Source of the DNA: Aradus depressus
Lineage: Eukaryota > Arthropoda > Insecta > Hemiptera > Aradidae
Assembly (NCBI GenBank): GCA_963662175.1
Contig: OY759218.1
Location: 54,195,427-54,259,426 of the forward strand
Direction of reading: 5' to 3'
Length of the DNA: 64,000 nt
Part shown: positions 1-10,519 of the stretch, piece after piece
Numbering within the stretch: the first letter of the stretch is position 1
How the letters are laid out: the number at the start of each line of letters is the position of its first letter
Made by a program: the position numbers and the translations under genes
The notes under the pieces: generated by a model
The model's input: only the letters and a program-made list of their open reading frames with translations
The model's database searches: none
What the model was told of the DNA's origin: nothing

Positions 1-447
1 CCTATGTTAAATTCCATTAAAATTTCAACCCTTGTGGGGCACGGGTTTTTTAATGGTATTTTTAATTTTTTAGGCCCAAAAATTTTGTTTCGGGTTGAAG
101 AAACTTTCTAGGGTGCGCACGTTTCAAAATCGCGAAATGGCATATTTAAGGACCACCCTAATGTATATATTATATATGTATGTATAACTAATTACATTTG
201 AGGCACTTTTTTGCCGAAAATTAAATAAAGCCAAAAACTAAATAAATATCTATTATGAAGGCTTGATAAACATCAAGTTATGCAAACAGCCTAAAATTAC
301 TTAGGCATTACATAAATTGCCGAAAAAACTACCAGGCAATAAATAACATTATTATATTTTTAATAATCTTTCTATTATATAAAATTGTTTTGGGTTGGCT
401 GATCGAATTTTCATGAAATTTCACATGTGACGTCCTTATAAGCCCCG
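1..447. other. AT-rich flank, no gene seen
   Basis: No coding pattern is visible. From about 395 onward the sequence (tttcacatgtgacgtcctta, then taagcccc) matches the start of a dispersed repeat seen again at about 20010-20170, here called repeat family C. The LTR provirus to the right is inserted in that repeat, because the repeat resumes after 5080. Confidence 0.6.
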
Positions 448-646
448 ACTTACAGGGCTACTTTGCCTCTGCTGAAGACTGCTGACGCGACAAGTACCCT
501 GATCATATATATATATCCCCTCCAGACCATCGCGCGCAGTCTTGTACGGATAGCGGTAGTGTACACATGTCTTAGTGTTAATTCAATTATTATTGTTATA
601 ATCAAATATATTCTTTTTAAAAACTAAGTTCGGTGAACAACTATCA
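448..646 (+). repeat. 5' LTR, last few bases lost
   Basis: It is nearly identical to 4872-5071 (acttacagggctac... to ...gtgaacaactatca). The two copies differ by short indels, for example in the TA run and at tcttagtgtt versus tcttagtagtgtt. The 3' copy continues taact before the target duplication, whereas this copy runs into env, so its final bases were lost with gag-pol. Confidence 0.8.
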
Positions 647-1411
647 AGATGTTATAATTCAGGATTCCTTTATTATAAAAAATTACTATACATTCGTACA
701 CCACATCAATATAGGACAAATCCAAAACGAATTATTAAAAATCCCTTTAGTATTAGAAGCTATGGCCCCTAGAATCAGAAACCCACAACAGATTGACTTA
801 CTAAAATCCCATTATGAATACACTTTAGATAAATTAAATCATATTATACTTTCAAAAACAGACAAAAAAGAGGACTTTTCAATGGTTTAGGGACCGCGAT
901 CAGCTGGATCACAGGAAACATGGACGCCAACGACAAAGCAACTTATGACCTTACACTTCAACAACTTGAACGTAATACGTACCACTTAGAACACAACGTA
1001 GAGAAACAACTCTCCCTGTATAAAAAATTAATTAACGAATTTAACAAAGACATACAAACAATACAGAACACCAACAGACGAATTATAAACTTCTTTTCCA
1101 ACGCTACATATAATGCTATAGAACTTCAACAACACTATACGTACATATTTTCATATTTAATGTTATTATATAATAAAATAAGTGATATAGCCACATCTCT
1201 TGAATTTTGCAAATTAAATATGATACACTCCAGTATTATTTCTTTTAAAGAATTGGAAGATTTACGTATTCATACGCACATCAACTTAATTTCTGACCAA
1301 CCAGAAATACTACAACATTTGAGAAAAGTGCATTGTTCTGTCTCACCCGACTCACTTTACTACTTCCTGCAAATCCCCTTAAAATCTTCCCCTATTGAGA
1401 CTTATTTCCTA
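647..1411 (+). pseudogene. F-like env glycoprotein, part 1 (broken)
   Basis: This is the middle part of a class I fusion envelope protein of the baculovirus F / insect errantivirus type. The family is made as a membrane precursor, cleaved at a basic furin site, and exposes a hydrophobic fusion peptide. Visible here are a helical region upstream of cleavage (to about 870), a basic cleavage-like site followed by a Gly-rich hydrophobic stretch (about 875-920), then the M-D-A-N-D-K motif (920-937) and a long heptad-type helical region. The reading frame changes within the A-rich stretch just before the cleavage site (about 870-880), so the precursor cannot be read through. The N-terminal part is missing, and family A repeat DNA interrupts the gene at 1412. 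It is a dead copy. Confidence 0.75.
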
Positions 1412-1589
1412 CTAGCAGTAATACCCGGCGTTGCCCGGGGAACTTTGATTTTTGTCCCAATATCTTCTATAACGCTATTCAGTTCCTCGACAGTACATTC
1501 ATGTTATAATTTTCAATTATTCATACGGAATAAGGCTTATAGTCCTTCAGCTGTAACGCTAGTAAGTTTTTAGGACTCCTGGGCACCAC

Positions 1590-3140
1590 AGCTAGTATGC
1601 GCCTTTCAACGGCGGAAGCCACACCTAGTGAATACTTAGCATCGCTGGACGTCATAGTCAGTGCGTACTTAAGAACGTTTGTGACCACAGCTAGTATGTG
1701 GCTTGCAACGCTGAGCACCACAGCTAGTACGTAGTTGGGAATGCTGGGCATCATAGCTAGTATGTGCCTTGCGACGGCGGACCCAACAGTTAGTACGTAG
1801 TTAGGAACGCTGGTCACCACAGCTAGTATGTGCCTCGCAACAGCGGACCCCACAGCTAGTACGAAGTTAGGAACGCTGGGCATCACAGCTATTAAGTGCC
1901 TTGCAACAGCGGACCCCACAGCTAGTACGTAGTTAAATACGCTGGGCATTACAGTTAGTAAGTGCTTTGCAACAGCGAACTTCACAGCTAGTACATAGTT
2001 AGGAACGCTGGGCACTACAGCTAGTAAATGCCTTGCAACAACGGACCCCACAGCTAGTACGATATTAGGAACCCTGGGCATCACAGCTAGTATGCTTTTG
2101 CAACGACGGACCCCACAGCTAGTACGTTTTTAGGAACGCTGGGCCCTACAGGTAGTAGGTGCCTTGCAACTGCGGACCCCACAGATAGTATGTAGTTAGA
2201 ACCACAGGGCATCACAGCTAGTATGAGTTTTGCAACGGTGGACCCCACAGCTAGTACCTACGTAGTTAAATACGCTGGGCCACACTGCTAGCGCCTTGCA
2301 ACAGCGGACCCCACAGCTAGTATGTAGTTAAATACGCTGGGCATTACAGTTAGTAAGTGCTTTGCAACAGCGAACTTCACAGCTAGTACATAGTTAGGAA
2401 CGCTGGGCACTACAGCTAGTAAATGCCTTGCAACAACGGACCCCACAGCTAGTACGTAGTTAGGAACGCTGGTCACCACAGCTAGTATGTGCCTCGCAAC
2501 AGCGGACCCCACAGCTAGTACGAAGTTAGGAACGCTGGGCATCACAGCTATTAAGTGCCTTGCAACAGCGGACCCCACAGCTAGTATGTAGTTAAATACG
2601 CTGGGCATTACAGTTAGTAAGTGCTTTGCAACAGCGAACTTCACAGCTTTACATAGTTAGGAACCCTGGGCATCACAGCTAGTATGCTTTTGCAACGACG
2701 GACCCCACAGCTAGTACGTTTTTAGGAACGCTGGGCCCTACAGGTAGTAGGTGCCTTGCAACTGCGGACCCCACAGATAGTATGTAGTTAGAACCACAGG
2801 GCATCACAGCTAGTATGAGTTTTGCAACGGTGGACCCCACAGCTAGTACCTACGTAGTTAAATACGCTGGGCCACACTGCTAGCGCCTTGCAACAGCAGA
2901 CCCCACAGCTAGTACGTAATTAGGAACGCTGGGCATCACAGCTAGTAAATGTCTTGTAGGTGCCTTGCAACAGCGAACCCCACAGCCAGTACATAGTTAG
3001 GAACGCTGGGGCTGAGCACTACAGCTAGTAAGTGCCTTGCAAAAGCGGACCCCACAGCTAGTACGATATTAGGAACGCTGGACATCACAGCTAGTAAATG
3101 TCTTGCAACAGTGAACCCCACAGCGAATACATAGTTACTA
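1590..3140. repeat. 67-bp minisatellite of two related half units
   Basis: Each unit joins two roughly 33-bp halves that both begin cacagctagta: one continues cgtagttaggaacgctggg, the other tgtgccttgcaacagcgga. There are about 20 units with higher-order duplication: a block near 1960-2280 recurs near 2370-2880. The frame stays open on the minus strand because the repeat lacks stops there, which yields spurious ORFs. Confidence 0.9.
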
Positions 3141-3149
3141 CTACTACTA

Positions 3150-4010
3150 CATGTGAAATTCATGACAATCCGATTCATGACAATACGATCAACCGTTAAT
3201 GAGCTAGCTCTATATTTATACTTAATTCCCCCCCCCCCCCCCCCCCCTCAACCCCGCCACCCGTTCAAAACTTCGGGACGCCACACACCTTTTTTTCCTG
3301 TTTGGCTTTTAAAAAGACTACGTGTGAAATTTCATGACAATTCGACCATTAGTTAATGTGTTAGCACTATTTATATACTTAGGCCCCCCTTACAACCCCC
3401 CCTCCCGATCAAAACTTTGGGACGCCACACACCTTTTTTTCCTGTTTGGCTTTTAAAAAGACTACGTGTGAAATTTCATGACAATTCGACCATTAGTTAA
3501 TGTGTTAGCACTATTTATATACTTAGGCCCCCCTTACAACCCCCCCTCCCGATCAAAACTTTGGGACGCCACACACCTTTTTTTCCTATTTGGCTTTTAA
3601 AAATACTACATGTGAAATTTCATGACGATTCGCCCATTAGTTAATGAGTTAGCTCTATATTTATACTTAGGCCCCCCCACAACCCCCCCTCCCGTTCAAA
3701 ACTTTGGGACCGCACACACCTTTTTTTCTTGTTTGGCTTTTAAAAAGACTACGTGTGAAATTTCATGACAATTCGACCATTAGTTAATGTGTTAGCACTA
3801 TTTATATACTTAGGCCCCCCTTACAACCCCCCCTCCCGATCAAAACTTTGGGACGCCACACACCTTTTTTTCCTGTTTGGATTTTAAAAAGACTACCTGT
3901 GAAATTTCATGACAATTCGCCCATTAGTTAATGAGTTAGCACTATTTTTATACTTAGGCCCCCCCACAACCCCCCCTCCCGATCAAAATTTTGGGACGCC
4001 ACATAGCCTA
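3150..4010. repeat. 142-bp tandem repeat
   Basis: About six units, each containing gtgaaatttcatgacaattc, gttaatg, a C-rich tract (cccccc...acaacccccc) and gggacgccacacacc followed by a T run. Unit starts fall near 3173, 3325, 3467, 3609, 3757 and 3899. The same unit makes up much of family A copy 2 at 37210-38890. A poly-C run of about 19 lies at 3229-3247. Confidence 0.9.
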
Positions 4011-4156
4011 TTATTCCATCGGGCTCAAAAGAATGCTACATGGGCAGTTTCATAAAAATCCGTCCAGCGGTTTGGGCGTGATGCTGGAACAAACATACAT
4101 ACATACAAACAAACAAACAAACAAACCCCGTTTCAGCTTTATTAATATAGATAGAT

Positions 4157-4674
4157 TATCCTACCCAGTTTGGAGAGCCGAACAAACCAAAACAGTCAGT
4201 AATCCTTCCCTCATCCTTAGAGACAGTGAATTATTCACAGGTACTTGCAATCTAATCTATAACCATTATTATTGTACCAATGTGATATCTATCAAGAACA
4301 AATGTATACACCAACTACTCAATAATGACCCTCTAGAAGACTGCGTCTGGTACACCATTCAAAGTAAACCGTTTATTACTTATGTCACCATTGTCAACCA
4401 GTCCTTGATGTTTAATTATAAGAATATTATTATAAATCAAGACCATAAAAATATAACATTCAATCTACAAAATACTACTCTCCTACAATTACAGGAGAAC
4501 GAATTCATACCACAGATTCGTCGACCTTATATGTATCACGAATCAGAACCTGTTCCTGTTTTAATGAACATACTTAGAATCCACGACACCAACTTAACAT
4601 TTGATGCCATACATAGCCTCAACATCAAGATGGAACCTCTCGAACTATTGGAAGAAATTTCGACAGACCACACA

Positions 4675-4711
<37 letters not shown>

Positions 4712-4862
4712 TATAATACTTCTTTCTTTCTTAGTACTTGTACTTTTTGGACTTTTGGAAATTAAGGCACGACTCTTCAAGGAGCAACCAGCTCCGGCGA
4801 CTTCAACTTCAACCACAAACGCCGCCTATTCAGGACTTCCTTGCGAGACGCTTCGGACTTAA
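4157..4862 (+). pseudogene. F-like env glycoprotein, part 2 (broken)
   Basis: This is the continuation of env after the family A insertion. Cys-containing ectodomain sequence runs from 4157 to about 4670 in one frame. A TA microsatellite (about 4677-4709) then shifts the frame. A hydrophobic membrane-anchor segment of about 15 residues (about 4711-4760) and a short basic, Ser/Thr-rich cytoplasmic tail follow in a different frame, ending at the TAA at 4860-4862, which overlaps the polypurine tract. The order ectodomain, anchor, tail, PPT, LTR is that expected of a retroviral env 3' end. The repeat expansion is a further break in addition to the frame change and insertion upstream. Confidence 0.7.
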
Positions 4863-4871
4863 GGAAGGAGG
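4861..4871 (+). promoter_or_regulatory. Polypurine tract
   Basis: aaggaaggagg lies directly before the 3' LTR start (acttacagg), the expected place of the plus-strand primer of an LTR retroelement. Confidence 0.7.
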
Positions 4872-5076
4872 ACTTACAGGGCTACTTTGCCTCTGCTGAA
4901 GACTGCTGACGCGACAAGTACCCTGATCATATATATATCCCCTCCAGACCATCGCGCGCAGTCTTGTACGGATAGCGGTAGTGTACACATGTCTTAGTAG
5001 TGTTAATTCAATTATTATTGTTATAATCAAATATATTCTGTTTAAAAACTAAGTTCGGTGAACAACTATCATAACT
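4872..5076 (+). repeat. 3' LTR
   Basis: It repeats 448-646 and extends a few bases further (taact) to the cccg target duplication at 5077-5080. It is about 205 bp. The TATA-like string atcatatatatatccc at about 4926 followed by gcgcgcagtcttgtacgg is a plausible core promoter (inference). Confidence 0.8.
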
Positions 5077-5080
5077 CCCG

Positions 5081-5675
5081 TTCAAAGATAGGCTAGTATC
5101 TCGCGTTTTGCAAGCACTACTGAAAAAAATAAAAAATTGTATTTTTGAAGTGGCTAACTATTTGAAGGGAGGGGGAGTTGAAATGGATGGACTACTGATG
5201 TACCTAATTGTTTTTATTGAAGAGGGGAGGGGAGGGATAGAATGTCTCCTATCCTCACTCTTTAGGTGCAGCGCAATCCCTAGAGAGGTGAAGGTTGGGG
5301 GTTGGAATCTAGCCTGGGCTTCTAATTATGTGTGGCATGCGAACATCTTGCACCCAGTAAGATAACTTGTCTTTGTGGTTATCCGTGTCAGGTTATGTTA
5401 ACAGACAGAGAATGTGTGTGAGGTAAGAAATAAGGAGTCGAATTTTACATGAGTGAAAATGTTCTTGTGACACCCCGAGCAGATATTTATTCCCTCTAAA
5501 TAAGAGAGGATAAGAATAGTAATTAACAAGACTATCCTGTTCTGTTTCTCTTCGTTCCCCAACCACGAAAAAAAAAGCGAAAGATAATTTTTTACTTTTT
5601 TCAATTCTTGATTAGTTATAGAATGCTGCTCCATGTTTCGTTTTTATTTTTATTAATTTCTCGACGTGGCGCAAT
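5081..5675. other. No gene seen
   Basis: The first bases (ttcaaagataggctagtatct) continue repeat family C, into which the provirus inserted. The rest is AT-rich with short chance ORFs and no recognisable domain. Confidence 0.5.
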
Positions 5676-7500
5676 TCTTTGATCGAGTCTGGCACCCGGG
5701 GCTGCTCTTCAAACTGAAACACTTCCTTCCCCGTACCTACTACCTCATCCTGAAATCTTACCTTAGAGATCGCCATTTCAAGGTCCGGGTAGTCTCTGAG
5801 TAGTCAGAACTCACACCTATTCTGGCCGGTGTACCACAGGGTACTATCCTAGGTCCCCTCCTTTTCAATACATATTCTGCCGACATTTCTATCCATCCTC
5901 AGACATTACAGACGACTTACGCTGACGACACAGCAATCCTGATCCTGCTGTAGCCTCACTCATCCTTCAGGAGCACCTCACTGAAATAAAGAGGTGGTGC
6001 AACCTCTGAAGAGTTAAGTTGAATGAGCAAAAATGTGTTTAAGTCCTCCATTTACCCTAAGCCGCCAATCCTGTCCTCCCGTCATCATTAACAACATCCT
6101 GATTCCCTCTTCAAACCAAGTTTGCTATCTCGGGTTTTACCTAGACAGGAACCCACATACACGACTTAAACGACAATAACTGAATCGAAGATATGGACTG
6201 TTACGTCGACTACTTAGACCAAAATCGAAACTGACTACTAACAACAAACTTATGATTTACGAAACCATTATACGTCCAATTGGGACCAATGGACTCGACT
6301 TTTGGCATACAGCTAAGCACTCTATCATCAATCGTATCCAAGCATTCCAGTCCAAACTCCTCCGACGAATTGTCAACGCTCCTTTCTATGTCACCAATAA
6401 AGTCCTACACAGAGAAAAGGGGGGGATTGGGAGCAAATGTGGGAGGAGGTGAACCCGGACAATCTCAAAGAAACCAAGAAATCAATATAGATATAGGAGT
6501 TCGTCTACTAGAAGCGGCAGACAGGAGGAAGTGGCCATCAACCGGCTGAGTATCGGGCACACGAGGGTCACCCACAGCTACCTGATTGCAAGAGAACAGC
6601 CTCCCAGGTGCGATCTTTGCCACCTCCCTCTTAGTGTTTACCATATCTTCACGGAGTGCACCTTCTATGAAGACCTTCTCAGGAAGAATGATATTCCAAG
6701 GAGCTTGGAGAAGGCGCTGGGGGACAGCCCCACCACTCTGGATAGAGTTATTAATTTCTTAAAAGAAACCGGGGGCTACCGCAATGAATTTGAACTCTTT
6801 TGTCTGTGATCATTTGCCTACTTTATCTATACATTACTCTGTCAGTTGAGTAGGGTCTAAACAGTGGCCTTGCCTATGTGGGGACCACCTGGGGGCCCGT
6901 GGGGAGGGGGGGGGGGGGGTCCTGCGTGGGGCTCTCGGGTGGGTGGCTGGATTGGGGGCTCTGGGGCAGCTCCGCCGGGGCCTCTGGGCTGGAACAGTCC
7001 CGAACTTGGAGGGTGTGGACGGCTTTCCTCACATGCACACCCTCTTCATCAAGCCCCTCTATCTCCACGAATAAGCCAAGTGCTTACATATACTTGAGAG
7101 AGTGGGCCGGCGGTGCTGTTGCTTGCCCCTTGGCCTGGCTTGCCTGATCGTTGGGTGCCCTGGGTCCCATGCTTTGCCCTTCCCCGGTCCCTCTAGCCCC
7201 CTGTGGGATCCCACCATGGCTGTTTTCGTCATTTGTATAAAGAGTGCGCTGGCTCAGTAAGGACAAGAAATATAACAAGGTAGGGCGATAATAACCAAAG
7301 CAGTTGTTCGCTCCAAATAAACCAACCAACTACACAGATCTCAATATTCTCACTGTCAATGAATTAATCAAATTCCGATTCCAATCATTCAACAGAAACC
7401 TTTCTTCCCATTCAAATCCTCTCGCACAAGACCTTTCCTCTCATTCCGATCCTGACAATCCTCCCCGCCGCTTGAACTAGGAGGTGACCTCGCGATCTTC
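5676..7500 (+). mobile_element. LINE-A: decayed Jockey-like retrotransposon, interrupted
   Basis: These are remains of the reverse transcriptase and C-terminal part of a Jockey-clade LINE. Readable pieces are FDRVWHPGLLFKLK (5676), a GVPQGTILGPLLF-type motif (about 5828), YADDTAIL (about 5918), the thumb-region text ending APFYVTNKVLH (6405) and, after an interruption, the C-terminus ending near 7480. Reading needs several frame changes and part of the RT is missing. It is close to LINE-G at 34922-36085. Another LINE fragment is inserted at 6413-7329, flanked by ctacacag on both sides (6405-6412 and 7330-7337). The 5' end is truncated. Confidence 0.8.
6413..7329 (+). mobile_element. LINE-H copy 1: 3' end of a LINE, nested in LINE-A
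   Basis: It is flanked by an 8-bp duplication (ctacacag). The coding end (6531-6806) has the RLSIGHTRVTHSYL / CDLCHLPLSVYHIFTEC pattern, the Cys-His region after the RNase H or RT domain in many arthropod LINEs, and stops at 6807. The 3' UTR is GC-rich with a G run near 6908-6919. A stretch (cttggagggtgtggacgg, 7005-7022) is shared with the minus-strand copy at 47491-48220, so both belong to one family. It ends aataaaccaacca. Confidence 0.75.
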
Positions 7501-7693
7501 TCTCTGAGGATAGTGAATAATAATAATTAACTTTCGAGGGAGTGTCAGCGCCGGCTGGCTTCTTCCATCAAATGACGTTGTTATATTTATTCTTTTTTGA
7601 CCACATATTTGCTTATTATGTATAGGTAGGTATATTGTATATAGATAGATTGCAATATATATATATATATATATATATGTATATGTATATAGA
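7501..7693. other. AT-rich spacer with TA microsatellite
   Basis: No gene. A TA run lies at about 7656-7678. It may include the 5' end of the Penelope-like element that follows. Confidence 0.5.
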
Positions 7694-9797
7694 TTGCAAA
7701 AGAAAATTAAAAAAAAAAAAAATTCAGTTAAGAAGGGGAACTCATGTAAACGTACTAATCTACTGAAAACTGAAGTTCAGAAGAAAAAACTACAGAAGTT
7801 AATAGAGATGAAAGAACGAGAAGGAAACAGAAGCGAAGAACCAGCAGAGAAAGATACCTTCAAATTCTACAAGAGAATTGAGAATCTAACCAGCATGGTT
7901 CTTTCAAAAGTAGAAAACACCTTACTAGAAAAAGGTTTGAAACATTTTTTAAAGAGAAGAACGAACAAGAAAGAATTGGAATGTTTGGCCGCCGAGGCGG
8001 ATGCCATACTCAGTGAGGGTAACAAGATGGAAGCCAAGTCACTGTGCGCGAGAAAAATTAAAAATTTCCGCGACAGAGAGGAGAGGAATGGAACGGAACA
8101 GAAACTCTTGAAGAAACTTAGTGAAAAACTCAAAGAGAATGACATCTTAACGGTGAAAGCGGACAAAGGAAATACGACGGTTCTAATTAAACGTGTGGAT
8201 TACATCAATAAAGTGGACAGTTTCCTACAAGAGAATGATTTTTCGAAAATAAGAAAAGACCCAACATCTCTGTTCCAAAAACAAGTTCGAGCAGCTGTGT
8301 CAGAAGCCACGATAATCACGAAAGGTATGTGGAAACAGAACCTAATAGTGATGAACCCTTCACCCCCCAAATTATCTGGTCTGCCCAAAATTCACAAAAA
8401 TAATGCCCCCATTAGACCGGTGGTATCTTACATAAATTCCCCTACATATAAATTATCGAAATTCGTCAATAGAAAATTAAGGCATTTTATCAATTTTTCG
8501 CCACCTTTCACCGTTATCAACTCATTAGATCTCGTCAATAAGATTAGAGATGTAAAGGTACCTCACGGAGCCAAGTTAATATCATTAGACGTCTCTAACC
8601 TTTTTACGAATGTCCCCGTAACCGAATGTCTAGAGTTAGTTAGGGGCCTAATAAACAATTCAAATAGGTCCATTTTTGAAAAAATAGAACTTTGCAACCT
8701 TTTAGAACCGTGCGTAGAACAAAATTATTTCCTCTTCAATAGTGAATTATATAAACAGAAAGAGGGGCTAGCGATGGGGTCCAGCCTGTCTCCCCTGTTA
8801 GCTGATATATTCATGGATAGAATTGAGAGGGAAATTCTAGAGAAGTCTCCATTTATCAGTAATATCATGTTTTGGAAGCGGTACGTGGACTATATTTTGA
8901 TACTTTTTAACGGAACAGAAAGACAAATTAACTTATTTTTTGAACATGTCAACAAAGTCCACAACAAAATAAAATTCACGTTGGAAATAGGAGGTCAAAA
9001 CCATAAATTTTCTGGACTTGGAGATCAAAATTAATAACAAGAAATTCGAATTTAGCATTCACAGAAAACCGACTACAACAGACACGGTAATACATCCATC
9101 TTCTAACTGTCCTTCCAGTTACAAATACGCGGCCTTTTATTCCATGTTCCACAGAGCCTACTCCATTCCAATGACACAACAATCAAAAGATAGAGAACTT
9201 AAGATTATTAAGGAAATAGCCAAAAACAATAGCTACCCACAAAAAACAATAAATAAAATTGAAAATAAGGTCAAAAATCATAATTTTAGGAACAAACTGA
9301 CCAGATTAGAAACACCAAATAAAGTTTATAATAAATGGGTCAGCTTAACTTACCACGGAAAAATTTCTGAAAAAATAGGTAAAGAGTTGAAAAAAGAAGG
9401 TTTCAATATCGGGTTTAAAACTATCAATCCCATAAGCCAGTGCCTAGAGAGAGGTAGGGACAGAACAGATATTGAAAATAGAAGCGGAGTTTATAGTCTA
9501 GAGTATGCGACGTGCAGTCAATTATACATTGGACAGACAGGACGTCGTTTTAAGGAAAGAATTAAAGAACACAAGGCCGAAATAAAGAACCGAGGAAACC
9601 GTTCTACATTCGCGACACACATAATTGACAATAGCCACACTTTCGACCCCTCTACAGGCATCAAATATCTCCACTATTGCTCAAAAAGCAGGCTATTTAA
9701 TAGCTTAGAGCAATTAGAAATAAATAAAGCTACCAAAAGGAACATTTGCATGAATGACCAAATTTATTTCAACTATTCCCCTTTGTTAACACCCTGA
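7694..9797 (+). pseudogene. Penelope RT/GIY-YIG polyprotein (frameshifted)
   Basis: Penelope enzymes copy element RNA and cut target DNA with a GIY-YIG nuclease. The first frame (7694-9034, 446 codons) begins with a Lys-rich region and holds KADKGNTTVL, PKLSGLPKIHK, SLDVSNLFTNVP, KEGLAMGSSLSPLLADIF and WKRYVDYILIL. A second frame (9018-9797) holds the FSIHRKPTTTD region and the nuclease (GVY...QLYIGQTGRRFKERIKEHKAE). A small indel at about 9012-9020, within the FLDLE-type motif, separates the frames. The catalytic YVDD box reads YVDY, losing one metal-binding Asp. The copy is therefore doubly inactivated. The total of about 700 codons is a little short for the family, and the true start is uncertain. 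Confidence 0.9.
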
Positions 9798-10128
9798 ACC
9801 AGTTCTGTTTCCACATATATGTTTGTATTATCTGTTATTAATATTTGGTTCCACATATATGTTTCAATTTATCTAAATCTTAATATTATTATAAATTTTA
9901 TTTCTATTTTTATTATTTACTTGTATTTGTTCTTATTTATTTGTTATTTTCCCCGTATTAGTCTAGAGATATTGTTTCATGTAAATTTAGAACTAGGTTT
10001 TGTTAAGGAATATTTCATGAGTTAGCTAACGGTACAGCCGGGGGACTCCCAAGTTTTAATAGCACCCTTTGACCTGAGATGTATTTGAAGGGTCGCTCTC
10101 TGCAAACTGACTTAGTTCATAACTAGAC

Positions 10129-10151
10129 CTGACGATGGTATAAAGCCGAAA
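10129..10151 (+). ncRNA. Hammerhead-like motif in Penelope 3' end (candidate)
   Basis: CTGACGA (10129-10135), a short pairing block TGGTA-TAAA-GCC, then GAAA (10148-10151) match the hammerhead core CUGANGA...GAAA known from Penelope-like elements. An extra U next to stem II departs from the textbook fold. The same spacing recurs at 30315-30338. Self-cleavage is inferred, not shown. Confidence 0.4.
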
Positions 10152-10250
10152 CCGGTAGTTATATATGTATATATATCTTTAGTGGAATAGACAATATTTC
10201 AAAAAATAAGTTTGTTTTATTTATTTATTACAAGTTTCCACAATATGTCC

Positions 10251-10519
10251 GCGTTCCTCAACTTAGAAGTTGTACTAATCTTGCTTTGTCGAAATTGGCA
10301 GTTTTTCAGATATTTCATGTAGATATGTAGCTATTACATGGGCATTTTAATTTGCGATATGAAAGTAGTAATCGTTGAGTAGTGAGTAGGATCTGAAGAA
10401 ACTGGATATTGAATTCCCAAATGTTTTGTCTTTTTTCAAGCGTGTAAAAAAAATTTCCATGTTTCTCCGAGCTCTAACAATTTTTTTTTTTTTTCGAGTT
10501 TGTTCAAATATGATTTATT
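10251..10519. other. No gene seen
   Basis: AT-rich sequence with an A run and a T run; no coding pattern. Confidence 0.5.

Larger units (their letters stand above)
1412..4156 (+). mobile_element. Family A repeat element, copy 1 (inserted in env)
   Basis: This non-coding element interrupts env. TA dinucleotides sit on both sides (1410-1411 and 4157-4158), and the flanking env halves abut in one frame if the insert and one TA are discounted, which defines both ends. It starts ctagcagtaatacccggcg, shared with copies at 36784 (plus) and 24460 (minus). Inside are a 67-bp-unit array and then a 142-bp-unit array. It ends with a CATA/CAAA microsatellite and ttaatatagatagat. I see no terminal inverted repeat and no gene. 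Similar 3' tails with 'ccagccgttctcgag' occur at 38196 and 39354. The transposon class is not recognised. Confidence 0.7.
448..5076 (+). mobile_element. LTR provirus remnant (errantivirus-like), gag-pol missing
   Basis: Two direct repeats of about 200 bp (448-646 and 4872-5076) flank a broken env-like region. A 4-bp duplication, cccg, lies immediately outside (444-447 and 5077-5080), the size usual for Ty3/gypsy elements. A purine-rich tract (4861-4871) precedes the 3' LTR. There is no gag, protease, reverse transcriptase or integrase coding and no primer-binding site after the 5' LTR: sequence passes from the LTR straight into env, so one internal deletion removed most of the provirus. Within the remains a 2.7-kb repeat is inserted (1412-4156). 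The F-like env type suggests an errantivirus-like insect retrovirus; the assignment is inference because pol is absent. Confidence 0.75.
7694..10250 (+). mobile_element. Penelope-like retroelement
   Basis: The order is reverse transcriptase, GIY-YIG endonuclease, an AT-rich 3' UTR (9798-10100), a hammerhead-like motif (10129-10151) and a terminal sequence ending near cacaatatgtcc (about 10250). The last 120 bp align with the arms of the fold-back element at 28899-30459 (shared order: TGANGATGGTA, CCGAAA, AGACAATAT, AAGTTT, CAAGT, CACAATAT), so the 3' end of this family can be placed. The 5' limit is not visible. Confidence 0.85.

Noticed and set aside
1521..2084. 187-codon minus-strand ORF of repeated residues
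   Set aside because: It is the translation of the 67-bp minisatellite, with no start context or domain; the same holds for 2288-2644, 2942-3178 and 36915-37139.
647..4862. Domesticated env gene
   Set aside because: A frame change, a 2.7-kb insertion and a repeat expansion break it; no sign of an intact host-use ORF.
5108..5365. 85-codon ORF after the provirus
   Set aside because: Non-ATG opening and low complexity, with no domain; flanks are repeat family C.
6864..7147. GC-rich ORFs rich in Gly, Pro and Trp
   Set aside because: They overlap the LINE-H 3' UTR and depend on G runs; no domain.
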